A stretch of 64,000 bases of DNA from Paludibaculum fermentans_A (GCF_051172195.1 NZ_JBPJAQ010000003.1:620001-684000); one strand, 5' to 3'; counted from the first letter of the stretch, positions 34,386 to 44,335 are shown. Numbers and translations are program-made. The notes: a model not told the origin generated them from the sequence alone.

Positions 34386-35528
34386 TCAATAACCGCCCGA
34401 GTCGCGCGCGGCTTCGAGCATGGCTACGACGTTCTCGCGCGGCGTGCCGGGTTCCAGAAAGTCCGACGCGGCAAAGATGTACCGGCCGCCTGGTTTACCG
34501 ATCGACATGACCTGGCGAGTGCGATCGGCGACCTCCGTGGGCGTGGCGGTCTTCAGAAAGTGGATCTGGTCAAGGTTGCCGAGCAGGCAGATTGTGTCCC
34601 CCAGTTCCGCCTTGGCCTGCGCCAGGTTGTTGTCGCCGGCTGGCGGTTCCGAGATGGTCTCCCAAAGGGTCATGCCGAGCTCGCGGTAGTTCGGATAGAG
34701 CCGCCTGGCGCGGCCGCAGTTGTGGAAGACGGTGAAGGCTCCGGCGGAGTGGATGGCGTCGATCAGGCGCTTTTCGTATTCCTGGATGTACTCACGGAAG
34801 AAGGCCGAGCTGACGGTGCCGGCATTGGCGATGTGGCCCTGGATGCCAACGCAGTCGGCACCAGCCTCGACGAGCGCCTGGCAGTATTCGGACTGGGCGT
34901 CCGCCATGCGGTCCATCAGGCCGCGATAGCTGGTCTCATCTTCGATTGGTTCCATGAAGAGGGTCTCGCTGCCGCGCAGGTCGGCGGCGAAGTTGAAGAC
35001 TCCGGCAAAGCCCCAGGGCGCCAGGACTCCGCGATCGCCCAGCAACGCCTGCCAACCGGCGACGGTCTGGCGCATCACCCTGCGCTCTTCGTCGTCCAGG
35101 GGCGGCAGGTATTCGAGGAATGCCTCGACGTCTTCCCTCGTTTCGAGAAGGTGTTTCGTCGTCACGCGCATGGCGCCGATGGTGGCCGCACCGATCTCCT
35201 CCACGGCCTCTTCCTGAACCAGGGTCCGGTGGGGCGTGGCGATCGTGGTGCGGTAGCGGATGATGCGCCCATCGAATTCTCTGCTGCTGGCGAGCTGCCA
35301 GTTCGGATAGCTTCTGCGAAGAAAGTGCGGACGTTGAAACCGATTGTGCTTGGCCATCAGGTCGAAATCCAGCTCATTGGCCAATTCCACGGCATCGGTG
35401 ACGCGGTCCACTGTGGGGCGGTCCGGATAATACCAGGACAGGTATTGCTCTTGAATGAAGGGGGAGACGGGGACACGGTCAGCGGTTTCGCCGTGCAGCG
35501 TGGCGAGCAGTCGCTCTCGCGGGGTCAT
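34386..35528 (-). CDS. UroD-family methyltransferase-like protein (second paralogue)
   Basis: 380 residues, opening MTPRERLLATLHGETADRVPV like the paralogue at 22471-23694. It keeps His269-x-Cys271 (VFHNCGR), but where a third zinc Cys is expected (before PGTPRENV) it has AASDFLEPGT with Ser/Asp instead. The middle has GWQALLGDRGVLAPWGFAG and VGIQGHIANAGTVSSAFF. Likely methyltransferase of unknown substrate, possibly with changed metal coordination. Convergent with mscS; an imperfect GGGCGG/CCGCCC hairpin lies at their junction (34375-34399). Confidence 0.8.
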   Translation of the reverse strand: MTPRERLLATLHGETADRVPVSPFIQEQYLSWYYPDRPTVDRVTDAVELANELDFDLMAKHNRFQRPHFLRRSYPNWQLASSREFDGRIIRYRTTIATPHRTLVQEEAVEEIGAATIGAMRVTTKHLLETREDVEAFLEYLPPLDDEERRVMRQTVAGWQALLGDRGVLAPWGFAGVFNFAADLRGSETLFMEPIEDETSYRGLMDRMADAQSEYCQALVEAGADCVGIQGHIANAGTVSSAFFREYIQEYEKRLIDAIHSAGAFTVFHNCGRARRLYPNYRELGMTLWETISEPPAGDNNLAQAKAELGDTICLLGNLDQIHFLKTATPTEVADRTRQVMSIGKPGGRYIFAASDFLEPGTPRENVVAMLEAARDSGGY

Positions 35529-35633
35529 GCGGTAATTCCTCTGTGGAGAGTATTGCAGAGGCGGGCGTAAGGTGGGTTATGGCAGACCCGGCGGGGCCCG
35601 ATTATCTACAATCGCTCTGGTAGGGGAGTTCGT

Positions 35634-36887
35634 ATGTTTCTATTTCTGCATGCCGCCGATTTGCACCTGGATAGTCCGCTCACCGGGCTGGCCCGCTATG
35701 AGGGATTGCCGGCGGAGGCGATCCGGAACGCTTCGCGGCAGGCGCTGGTGCGGCTGGTGGATTGTGCGGTGGCGCGGCGTGTCCAGTTCGTGATCCTCTC
35801 TGGAGACATCTACGACGGGTCGTGGCGCGATGCGGCGACGGGGCTGTTTTTTGCAGGGCAGATGGCCCGGTTGCGCCAGGATGGCATTCCCGTCTACCTG
35901 ATCCAGGGCAACCACGATGCGGAAAGTGTGATGGCCAAATCCATCCGATTGCCTGACAATGTGTACGCCTTTTCCGGCCGGAAGGCGGGCAGTATGGAAG
36001 TGCCTGGTGTGCCGGCAGCCGTACACGGGCAGAGCTTTGTCACCCGCGCAACTGAGGCCAATCTGGCGGCGCAGTATCCGCCGCGGGTGGACGGCCGGTT
36101 CAACATTGGGGTGCTCCATACTTCGCTTTCAGGCTTTGAAGGGCACGCGCCCTATGCTCCCTGCTCGCTGGATGACCTGGCGGCGAAAGGGTACGACTAC
36201 TGGGCACTGGGCCACGTACACAACACGCAGATCCTGTGCCGCGACCCGTATGTCGTGTATCCAGGCAATCTGCAGGGCCGCAACATCCGGGAGACCGGTG
36301 CCAAGGGCGCCTATCTGGTGAGTGTCGATGATGCGCTTCGTGTGGAAGAGTGCGCGTTCGTCCCCTTGGGTTCGTTCCAATGGCAGCGTTTGGAGGTGGG
36401 CCTGGCCGGATGTGGCGACCTCGCGGAGCTGCATCGTCGATTCGAGGCGTGCCTGCGTGCGGTGGTGGAGTCCGGGGCCGACGATCAGCAGGTGATTGTT
36501 CGTGTGCGATTCACAGGCGCCACGACGCTGTATGCGATGTTACCCGGGCAGTCCGACTGGAAGAACGATCTGCGAGCGTTGACTACGGATGTGGGCGCCG
36601 GTCGGATCTGGCTGGAAAAGATCGAATTGGACCTAGCCCCGGAGGCAAGGCCGGCGGAACCCACAGGACCCATGGCGGAGTTGGCTGAGGCGCTGCGGCG
36701 GGCAGCGGCGGATGAGGAGATCGCGGCCAAAGCCGAATTGCAGCCGCTGCTGCAGAAGCTGCCTGACGAAGTTCGAAACGAGGTTTCGGCCTGGTTGGAT
36801 CCCACTGGAGCGCGGTATCGCAGCCTGCTGGCTGAGGTGGAGTCGATGCTGCTGTTGAAGCTGACTGGGCAGGGAGGCGGTCAATGA
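35634..36887 (+). CDS. SbcD/YhaO-like metallophosphoesterase
   Basis: 417 residues with a GGGGAG site before the ATG. Calcineurin-type metal ligands are in canonical order: Asp9 and His11 (ADLHLDSP), Asp58 (GDIYD), Asn93-His94 (GNHD), His162 (VLHTS), His194 and His196 (GHVHN). It belongs to the DNA-repair exonuclease SbcD/YhaO group. Its stop overlaps the ATG of the large ATPase gene by four bases, so they form a complex-type pair like Mre11-Rad50, SbcDC or YhaO-YhaN. Probable role: processing of DNA ends or hairpins in the cytoplasm. Confidence 0.9.
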   Translation: MFLFLHAADLHLDSPLTGLARYEGLPAEAIRNASRQALVRLVDCAVARRVQFVILSGDIYDGSWRDAATGLFFAGQMARLRQDGIPVYLIQGNHDAESVMAKSIRLPDNVYAFSGRKAGSMEVPGVPAAVHGQSFVTRATEANLAAQYPPRVDGRFNIGVLHTSLSGFEGHAPYAPCSLDDLAAKGYDYWALGHVHNTQILCRDPYVVYPGNLQGRNIRETGAKGAYLVSVDDALRVEECAFVPLGSFQWQRLEVGLAGCGDLAELHRRFEACLRAVVESGADDQQVIVRVRFTGATTLYAMLPGQSDWKNDLRALTTDVGAGRIWLEKIELDLAPEARPAEPTGPMAELAEALRRAAADEEIAAKAELQPLLQKLPDEVRNEVSAWLDPTGARYRSLLAEVESMLLLKLTGQGGGQ

Positions 36888-39800
36888 GATTCCAGGCGCT
36901 GAATATCCCGGCCTTTGGTCCGTTCACGGGCAAATATCTCGATCTCTCCACCGGCGCAGGCAGGCTGGAGATCATCTATGGGGCCAACGAGGCAGGGAAG
37001 TCGTCCCTGCTACGGGCGATCTCGACCCTGCTGTTCGGTTTCGGCCGCAGCACTACGGACGACTTCCTGCATCCGTACGGCGAGCTGCGTGTTGGCGCGA
37101 CGATCGAGCATGAGGGCCGGATGTTGAGCTGCCTGCGCCGCAAGGGCAACAAGAATACCCTGCGCGACGAAGCTGATTCGGAGTTGGTGACCGAGGATGA
37201 CCTGCTGGCGGTGGCGCCCATTGCGAGCCAGCAGGTGTTCGAGGTGATGTTCGGGCTCGACGCGGAACGGCTGAAGCGGGGTGGAGACGAACTGCTTGCC
37301 GGGCATGGGGAATTCGGGCAGCTTCTCTTCTCCGCCGCGGCTGGTATTGAGGGCTTGCACTCGATTCTCTCCGGGTTGGATGGAGAAGCGTCGGATCTGT
37401 TCAAGCCGCGGAGCACCACGGCGAAGATACCCAGGCTGCTGGCCGACTATAACGGGCAGCGGATACGGATGCGCGACGCGCAAGTGACGCCCCGTGAGTT
37501 GGACGAATTGCGCGAACGGAAAGAACAGGTTTTGCGGAAGCTCGGCGAGGTGCGCGGCAGCCTCTCGAGACTGTCCGTGGAGAAAGAACGCCTGAGCCGC
37601 ATCCGGTCTTCCGTCGGCTTGCTGGACGAGCGGCGGCTGGTGCTGAGCCAGTTGGAGCCGCTGGCCTCAGTAGCGCCCCTCCGCGAGCGATTCGCGGCTG
37701 AGTATGCAGCCATCCGCCAGGCCCTGACGATGAACGAGGCAGGACGACAGGGTTTGCTGCAGAGGGTGGCGCGCCTGCAGGCGGAGCTCGCGGGGATCGA
37801 GTACTCCAAGCCGCTGTTGGCTCACGAGGCGTCGATTGAAGCGCTCTACCAGCGGCTGGGGGCGGAGCAGAAGGCGCAGGCGGATCTGCCAAAGCTGCGG
37901 GGCAACGCGAGCGCCATGGAGGCGGAGTTGTTGGCGCTGCTGGCCAATCTGGGCGAGCCGCCGAGCCTGGACGACCTGGCCCGCTTGCAGGTGCCTCCGG
38001 CGGAGGCGAAGCTGGCGGCCAGCCTGGCGACAGCGCAGGCCGCATTGAGTGCGAATCTGAGGAACGCGAGCACGCAGGCCGGCGAGCTTGCGGTGGACGT
38101 GGATCTCGATGCGGCGCGGCTGGCGGCGCTGGCTCCGCTGAGGCCGGTGGGGGGCCTGGAGCAGGCACTGCGGATCGAAACGCAGCCGGAGGCCAAGCGG
38201 CGCGACCAGGCCGCGAAAGTGACGGCACTGGAGGGCCGCATTGCGGAGGAGGCGCGGCTGTTGCCGTGGCCGGGCTCCGTCGATGAACTGCTGCGCGCGG
38301 CCTTGCCAGCGGAGGCGACAGTGACCGAGTGGCGGCGTCGTCTCGAAGCGGCTGCCCTGGACAGGCGCGAGGCGGAGAAGGCACACGAGGAAGCGGACCG
38401 GGAGCTGGCTCGACACGGGACGAATCTGCGCAGGCTGCAGGGACGCCGGGTGATCGCGACTCTGAACGATTTGACTATGAGCCGGGATCGCAGGCAGCAG
38501 GGATGGCAGGCGGTGCGGCAATCCTGGCTGGAAGGCTCCTCGCAGGCCGCGAGGGAGTTCCTGCCGGAGGCCGACGTGGATCCGGCGCTGCTGGCCCAAG
38601 CTTATGAAGGCACCGTGGCTAAGGCTGATGCGGTAGCGGATGAACTGCGCGTGAATGCGGACGATGTCGCCCTCATGGCGCAGGCCGAGCAGGAAGTGGG
38701 GTTTGCAAGGGAGAAGGTGGCCGCCTGTTCAGAAGAGCTCGCTCGAAAGGACGCGGTGACGCTGGCGCTGCAGGAGGAGTGGTCGGGGCTGTGGCTGCCG
38801 TGGGGCGTGCCGGCCTCCGAGCCGTCCCAGATGGCGGAATGGCTGCGCCGCCGGGCCCTGCTGGCAGATCGCGTCCGTGAATTGGACGTATTGCGGTCAG
38901 AGCTGGCGCAAGCCGCCGTGGAGGAGGAGGTGGCAACCAGTGAACTGCGCCAGGCGATTGGGCTGGTTTTGGGCGTTACGCCAGAGCCTGGCTCGACGCT
39001 GGCCGCACTGCGAAGTCAGGCGACTGCCCTGCTGGAGGAGCAGAAGAAGCTGGCTACCGCTCGCCAGAATCTGGAAGAGCAGCTAGCGGCCGCCCGGAGG
39101 CGTTTGGCCGTAGTCCAGCGGAAAGAGAGTGCAGCCCGGGAGGATCTGGCAGCATGGCACGAGCGCTGGAACCAACTCGTCGAACGGCTGAAGTTGCACC
39201 AGGACGCCGAGCCCGCGGCGGTTCAGGAATTGCTGCAATTGCGGAGCCAAGTCACGGCCAGGCACAACGAGTACGTCATCACCAGGACGCGCATTGACGG
39301 CATCCTGCGGGACAGCGCCAAGTTCGAATCCGACGCCCGGCTCGTGGTGGTGGAGCTTGCAGCGCCGGACACGCTGGGCATGGGCGCGATGGATGCGGTG
39401 CGCCACATGTACCAGCAGTTGGCGGCTCATCGCAAGGCCCGCGACCTGGCGGTTTCCAAGCATGGGGATCTAGCGGCGGAGACGGCGAAGTTGGACGATC
39501 TGGACAACGAACTGGTGCAGTCGCAGGCTGTACTGAAGTCCATGGTCGAGGAAGCCGGCTGCGCAGCCGACGCGGAGATACCCACGCGGATGGCGGAATG
39601 GAGCGCGAAGCAGGCAGCCCAGGCGAGGTTGGGGCAGATTCAGCAGTCCCTGGCCGCGATCGCCGCCGGCCGCACCTTGGAAGCCCTGGAAGAGGAGGCG
39701 CGCGGTGTCGAGACGGACGAGATTCCAGGCCGCCTGGAGAGTGTGGAACAGGCGCGTGGCGGGCTCGAGCAGGAGCGAGACGAGCTGATTCGCGAGGATT

Positions 39801-40411
39801 CCGCCCTCAGCCAGAAACTGGCTGGTTTCGAAGGGCGCACGGATGCACGGGATGCCGCGGCCGACCTGCAGGGTACGCGGGCGGCGTTGTTGGAAGAGTC
39901 GGAGAATTATGTGCGCCTCCGGTTGGCCGAACAGGTGCTGCGGAGCGCGATTGACGAGTTCCGCCGGAAGTCGACGGGTAAGCTGCTGGAGCGCTCGTCT
40001 CAGATCTTCGCGGCCCTGACCCTGAACTCGTTCGAGGGCCTGAAGCTGGAGTATGGTTCGGACGCCAGGGGGAGTGTGATTCTTGTGGGAGTGCGGCCTG
40101 ACAGGCGCACGGTGACTGTGGACGGGATGAGCGAAGGCACCCGCGATCAGCTTTATCTGGCCCTGCGCATCGCCAGCCTGGAGGTCTATTTCGAGAAGCA
40201 TCCGGCCATTCCCTTGATCGCCGACGACATTCTGGTGAATTTCGATGATGCGCGCGCCGCCGCCGCGCTGGGCGCACTCGCTGATCTTGCCCGGCACACG
40301 CAGGTGCTGTTGTTTACGCATCACCGGCATATGGTCGAACTGGCCGGGCAGCGCCTGGGGCCGGCGGAGTTCGTCACTTACCGGTTGGAGAGGCTGCAAG
40401 CGGCGGGTTGA
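36884..40411 (+). CDS. SbcC/YhaN-like coiled-coil ATPase
   Basis: 1175 residues. The N-terminal YhaN-type AAA domain has Walker A GANEAGKS at 33-40 and LFGFGRSTTDDFLHPYGELR. A very long, Ala/Glu/Arg-rich coiled coil occupies about 170-1040, with no CxxC zinc hook seen. The C-terminal head has signature MSEGTRDQLYLALRIASLE, Walker B LIADDILVNFDD and FTHHRHMV. Overlaps the nuclease gene by ATGA. It is distinct from the island ATPase at 262-4266, which has a CxxC and S24-like tail. Expected to gate the YhaO-like nuclease by ATP binding. Confidence 0.9.
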   Translation: MRFQALNIPAFGPFTGKYLDLSTGAGRLEIIYGANEAGKSSLLRAISTLLFGFGRSTTDDFLHPYGELRVGATIEHEGRMLSCLRRKGNKNTLRDEADSELVTEDDLLAVAPIASQQVFEVMFGLDAERLKRGGDELLAGHGEFGQLLFSAAAGIEGLHSILSGLDGEASDLFKPRSTTAKIPRLLADYNGQRIRMRDAQVTPRELDELRERKEQVLRKLGEVRGSLSRLSVEKERLSRIRSSVGLLDERRLVLSQLEPLASVAPLRERFAAEYAAIRQALTMNEAGRQGLLQRVARLQAELAGIEYSKPLLAHEASIEALYQRLGAEQKAQADLPKLRGNASAMEAELLALLANLGEPPSLDDLARLQVPPAEAKLAASLATAQAALSANLRNASTQAGELAVDVDLDAARLAALAPLRPVGGLEQALRIETQPEAKRRDQAAKVTALEGRIAEEARLLPWPGSVDELLRAALPAEATVTEWRRRLEAAALDRREAEKAHEEADRELARHGTNLRRLQGRRVIATLNDLTMSRDRRQQGWQAVRQSWLEGSSQAAREFLPEADVDPALLAQAYEGTVAKADAVADELRVNADDVALMAQAEQEVGFAREKVAACSEELARKDAVTLALQEEWSGLWLPWGVPASEPSQMAEWLRRRALLADRVRELDVLRSELAQAAVEEEVATSELRQAIGLVLGVTPEPGSTLAALRSQATALLEEQKKLATARQNLEEQLAAARRRLAVVQRKESAAREDLAAWHERWNQLVERLKLHQDAEPAAVQELLQLRSQVTARHNEYVITRTRIDGILRDSAKFESDARLVVVELAAPDTLGMGAMDAVRHMYQQLAAHRKARDLAVSKHGDLAAETAKLDDLDNELVQSQAVLKSMVEEAGCAADAEIPTRMAEWSAKQAAQARLGQIQQSLAAIAAGRTLEALEEEARGVETDEIPGRLESVEQARGGLEQERDELIREDSALSQKLAGFEGRTDARDAAADLQGTRAALLEESENYVRLRLAEQVLRSAIDEFRRKSTGKLLERSSQIFAALTLNSFEGLKLEYGSDARGSVILVGVRPDRRTVTVDGMSEGTRDQLYLALRIASLEVYFEKHPAIPLIADDILVNFDDARAAAALGALADLARHTQVLLFTHHRHMVELAGQRLGPAEFVTYRLERLQAAG

Positions 40412-40557
40412 CCAACAGCAGTGAGCGTAGCGTCCCTACTGCCTCCTCGCGGAATCCGGCTGCCTGCTTCAGGGCCAGCACACGCCACAGGGACGAAGTG
40501 GCCCGCTGCGGCAGCCTCGTAGCAGTCGAGGACGTAGCGCCGCCAGGCGGGAGCGAG

Positions 40558-42939
40558 TTACTCGTCCCGCAGTGCGACCATCGGATCGATGCGCGTGGCG
40601 CGCCAAACGGGCACCGCAGTGGCGGTGAGCACAGCCAGGATCACCCCGCCGACGGCCGCCGCATAGGTGAATGCATCCGCGGGCTTCACCCCCACCAGCA
40701 GGCTCTGCATAACCTTGCCCGATGCCAGCGAGAGCGCGATGCCCACCGCTAAGCCGGCCGCGGCCAGCAGGAGCGCTTTGCCCAGCACCAGACCCGCGAC
40801 GCTGGACACCGGGGCGCCCAGGGCCATGCGCAGGCCGAGTTCCGGGGTCCGCTGGGCCACCGCGTAGGACATCACTCCGTGAATCCCCGCCATGGCCAGC
40901 AGCAGCGCCAAGGCCGCAAAGATCCCAACCAGGAACGTCCGGAAGCGGGGTGCGGAGATCGACTCGGAGACCATTTCCCGCAATGTGGTGAACTTCATGG
41001 CAATGCCGGGATTGGTGCGTGACACGGTGGAACGGACGGCCTCAGTGAGCGAGGCAGGCGCAATCGCGGTGCGGATCGCCACCTGGAGCTCGTTGGCGAA
41101 ATAGGGATGCTGCTGGAACGCCATATAGAGTTCCGGAGCCATTTTGGCGGCTGGAGATTCGCTGCGGATGTCGCCTACCACACCGACGACGGTCATCCAC
41201 TCGTCGCGATCCAATCCGCACTTGATGCGTTTCCCGAGGGGATCTTCGTTGGGGAACGTTTCGCGCGCCAGGGCCTGGCTGATGATGGCCACCACGGGCG
41301 CACTGTATTGATCCCGTTCGCTGAAGTCGCGGCCACGCAGCAGCGGGATGCCGAGCGTGGCAAAGTAGCCGGGGCTGGCCAGGCGGAAACCGGCCTGCGG
41401 CATTTTGGCGCCCGGCGCGAAGACGTGTTTGCCTTCCACGGCGTACGATCCATTGGAGCCATACTGCCCGGCTGGCATGCCCATGGCGGCCGAGGCGGAT
41501 TTCACGCCCGGCAGCACGCTGACTTCCCGCAGGATCTTCTCAAAGGTGCCGGTGGCGCGCTTGTACTCGGCCTCTTCGTTGGCCGGGACGTGGGCGTACA
41601 TCACCAGGACTCCGTCGGGACGGAAGCCGAGATCAGCGGAGGTGAGCCCGAGGAAGCTCTTCATGAGCAGTCCGGCGCCCAGCGCCAGGACGAACGCGAG
41701 CGCGATTTCCGCCGAAGCGAGCGCTCCGCGCAGGCGGTGGGAGCCGCGATTGCCGACGCCCCGTCCACCGCTTCGTTTCAAGGCTTCATTGAGATCCACG
41801 CGCGACGCCTGCCAGGCCGGGGCCAGGCTGAACAGGACCGCCGAGAACATTGAGATCAGGGTGGCGAAGACCAGGGTGGTGGTGTCGACATGCACCTCGT
41901 TCAAGCGCGGCAGATTCTCCGGGGCCAGGCGTAGCATCGCCTCGGTGCCCAGATAGGCCAGGGCGCAGCCGGCGAGTCCGCCCAACAGGCCCAACACGAG
42001 GCTCTCTGTGAGCAACTGGCGGATGATGCGGCCGCGGCCCGCGCCCAGCGCCGCCCGCACCGCCATCTCCCGGACGCGCGTCGTGGCGCGCGCCAGCAGC
42101 AGATTGGCCACGTTCGCGCAGGCGATGAGGAGCACCAGGGCGACGGCGCCCATCAGCACCAGCAACATCGTACGCACAGGGCCCACTAATTGATCGCGCA
42201 TCGGCGCCGTGGTGAAGGTCTTTTTCTTATTCTCGGGATAGGCTGCCGCCAGCCGGGCTCCGATCGCGCCGAGGTCGGCCCGCGCCTGTTCCACGCCCAC
42301 CGCCGGTTTCAGCTTCGCGGCCACGCGGTAGTTGTAGGCGGTGCGGTTGAGGTTTTCAGGCCGGGCCGGCACGGTGAGCCACAGATTCGACTTGCTGGGG
42401 AACTGGTAGGTATACGGCATGACCGCCGCGATCTCGTACGACTTGCCCTCCACGCTGACCGCCCGCCCCAGGGCGTCCCCAGCCCGCCCGAAGTTGCGCT
42501 GCGCAAACGACTCGCTCACCGCCACCTGTCCTTCCGCCGGAGCATGTCCAGCGACGGGCGGCGTGCCAAACACGCGGTAAAACCCTTCCTCCACAAACGC
42601 GACGCCGGTGAACTCCGCCCGGCCGCTCACCTGAACTCCCATTTCGCCGCCGAAGTAGCGGCTGAGCGCCTCAAACGAACCGGCCTGTTTCCGCACATCC
42701 TCCAGATCGCCGCCGGTCATGCGCGGCGTCTCGCGGCCCGACTCCAGCGAGAGCGTGGAGATGCTGACGATGCGCTGCTCATCCGGGAAGGTCAGCGGGG
42801 CCAGCAGGACTCCGTGGACGACGCTGAAGATCGCTGTATTGAGTCCGATGCCCGCGCCCAGGGTGGCAACCGCCACCAGCGTGAACCCGGGGCTCTTGCG
42901 CAGCCAGCGGATAGCCTGTTTGAGGTCAGTGGAGATCAT
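40558..42939 (-). CDS. FtsX/MacB-type permease (ADOP family)
   Basis: 793 residues. MacB-like architecture: an N-terminal helix with ISTDLKQAIRWLRKSPGFTLVAVATLGAGIGLNTAIFSVV, a periplasmic MacB_PCD domain, an FtsX module with ACANVANLLLARATTRVREMAVRAALGAG, a second periplasmic domain, and a final FtsX module with RTPELGLRMALGAP and ending RIDPMVALRDE. No ABC ATPase gene is adjacent. Unlike the copies at 58066 and 61815 it lacks the N-terminal prefix with DELRFH and has no PadR gene nearby. Substrate unknown. Confidence 0.9.
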   Translation of the reverse strand: MISTDLKQAIRWLRKSPGFTLVAVATLGAGIGLNTAIFSVVHGVLLAPLTFPDEQRIVSISTLSLESGRETPRMTGGDLEDVRKQAGSFEALSRYFGGEMGVQVSGRAEFTGVAFVEEGFYRVFGTPPVAGHAPAEGQVAVSESFAQRNFGRAGDALGRAVSVEGKSYEIAAVMPYTYQFPSKSNLWLTVPARPENLNRTAYNYRVAAKLKPAVGVEQARADLGAIGARLAAAYPENKKKTFTTAPMRDQLVGPVRTMLLVLMGAVALVLLIACANVANLLLARATTRVREMAVRAALGAGRGRIIRQLLTESLVLGLLGGLAGCALAYLGTEAMLRLAPENLPRLNEVHVDTTTLVFATLISMFSAVLFSLAPAWQASRVDLNEALKRSGGRGVGNRGSHRLRGALASAEIALAFVLALGAGLLMKSFLGLTSADLGFRPDGVLVMYAHVPANEEAEYKRATGTFEKILREVSVLPGVKSASAAMGMPAGQYGSNGSYAVEGKHVFAPGAKMPQAGFRLASPGYFATLGIPLLRGRDFSERDQYSAPVVAIISQALARETFPNEDPLGKRIKCGLDRDEWMTVVGVVGDIRSESPAAKMAPELYMAFQQHPYFANELQVAIRTAIAPASLTEAVRSTVSRTNPGIAMKFTTLREMVSESISAPRFRTFLVGIFAALALLLAMAGIHGVMSYAVAQRTPELGLRMALGAPVSSVAGLVLGKALLLAAAGLAVGIALSLASGKVMQSLLVGVKPADAFTYAAAVGGVILAVLTATAVPVWRATRIDPMVALRDE

Positions 42940-43039
42940 TCTGTATATTCTCTACGAATAAGTCCTGCCGGAGTTTCCACAAAATTGAGAGGAGGGGCTC
43001 CGATCCGCCCGGACGGGGAAAGGAATACAATATTTCAGC

Positions 43040-44266
43040 ATGAGTTCCGAGCAGAACACCGCATTCTCCCGCCGGGGCGCACTGGGCGCGATCTTCGGCA
43101 CCGCCCTGAGCGCGGAAGTCCTGAAGGCCGCCCCCATTCAGGCCAAAGACCCGATCAAGATTACGAAACTTGAGACCTTCCTGGTCAAGCCGCGCTGGCT
43201 TTTCCTGAAGATCCACACCAATGCCGGCATCACCGGTTTGGGCGAACCTATCACTGAAGGCCGTGCGCTCACCTGCCAGGAGGCAGTGAAGGAGATTGAA
43301 CCTTACCTGATTGGTAAGGATCCGCGCGCCGTCGTGCAGCACTGGCAGGCAATCTACCGCCACGCTTTCTACCGCGGCGGACCGATTCTCACCTCCGCCC
43401 TCAGCGGCATCGACCAGGCGTTGTGGGACATCAAGGGCAAGGCCCTGGGCGTGCCGGTTTACGAACTGCTCGGCGGGCCCACCCGGAACCGGGTGCGGGT
43501 CTATGCCCACGCCAGCATCGCCAATCCGGCCCGTGTGAAAGAAGCGCTGGCCCAGGGATTCACCGCCTTCAAGACGGGACCACCCCGCCGCCGCAACTTC
43601 CCACGCTACATCGAGACCCCCTCTGAGGTCCATTACGCGGCCGAGCGCTTCGCGGAGTTCCGCAAGCTGGTCGGCGAGGACGTCGACATCGGGGTCGATT
43701 TCCACGGCGCGGTGAGTCCGGCGCACGCCAAGATGCTGATCAAGGCGCTGGAGCCGTATAATCCGATGTTCATTGAGGAGCCCTGCCAGGCCCAGAACCA
43801 CGACGTGATGGCCGAGATCGCCCGTTCCACGCACCTGCCCATCGCCACGGGCGAGCGCGTCTTTACCAAGTGGGGCTTCCGCGAAGTGCTGGAAAAGAAG
43901 GCGGCTACCGTCCTGCAGCCGGATCTTTGCCACGCCGGCGGCATCACCGAAGTTCGCCTCATTGCAGGTATGGCGGAGGCTTATTACGCCTCCATCGCTC
44001 CGCATAACCCGCTGGGCCCTATCTCCCTGGCGGCTGGGGTGCAGATTGCTGCGTCCATTCCGAACTTCCTCATCCAGGAACAGGTGTCGCTCGGAGAGGG
44101 GTACATTAAGACACCCTTCAAGGTGCGGGCCGGCTATCTGGATCTGCCCACGGCTCCGGGCCTCGGTGTCGAACTGGATGAAAACGCGCTGGCCGACAAA
44201 CTGGGCCACGACTGGAAGAATCAGGAAGCGTATGACGCCGACGACGGCAGTGTCGTCGACTGGTAG
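43040..44266 (+). CDS. dgoD: Galactonate dehydratase-like enolase-superfamily enzyme
   Basis: 408 residues of the mandelate racemase/muconate lactonizing group. The N-terminus FSRRGALGAIFGTALSAEVL is a twin-arginine-type signal, unusual for a cytosolic dehydratase and suggesting export. Later motifs are TKLETFLVKPRWLFLKIHT, SGIDQALWDIKGKALGVPVYELLGG, Asp/His in DFHGAVSPAH, EEPCQ, the ATGERVF segment and the catalytic-type APHNPLGP, all in the order of D-galactonate dehydratase (metal ligands Asp, Glu, Glu). It would convert D-galactonate to 2-dehydro-3-deoxygalactonate. A strong terminator follows. The gene-symbol assignment is by family resemblance. Confidence 0.85.
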   Translation: MSSEQNTAFSRRGALGAIFGTALSAEVLKAAPIQAKDPIKITKLETFLVKPRWLFLKIHTNAGITGLGEPITEGRALTCQEAVKEIEPYLIGKDPRAVVQHWQAIYRHAFYRGGPILTSALSGIDQALWDIKGKALGVPVYELLGGPTRNRVRVYAHASIANPARVKEALAQGFTAFKTGPPRRRNFPRYIETPSEVHYAAERFAEFRKLVGEDVDIGVDFHGAVSPAHAKMLIKALEPYNPMFIEEPCQAQNHDVMAEIARSTHLPIATGERVFTKWGFREVLEKKAATVLQPDLCHAGGITEVRLIAGMAEAYYASIAPHNPLGPISLAAGVQIAASIPNFLIQEQVSLGEGYIKTPFKVRAGYLDLPTAPGLGVELDENALADKLGHDWKNQEAYDADDGSVVDW

Positions 44267-44286
44267 CGCTCTGCTTCTGAAACTAC

Positions 44287-44328
44287 GCCCCTGGGTGCCT
44301 GTTGCGGCGCCTGGGGGCTTTTCTTTTT
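44287..44328 (+). terminator. Rho-independent terminator after the dehydratase gene
   Basis: GCCCCTGGGTGCC and GGCGCCTGGGGGC form a 13-pair stem (three G-U wobbles) with a TGTTGC loop, followed by TTTTCTTTTT. Located 20 bases after the plus-strand stop; the convergent LytTR gene ends at 44336. Confidence 0.9.
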
Positions 44329-44335
44329 GGGTTCG

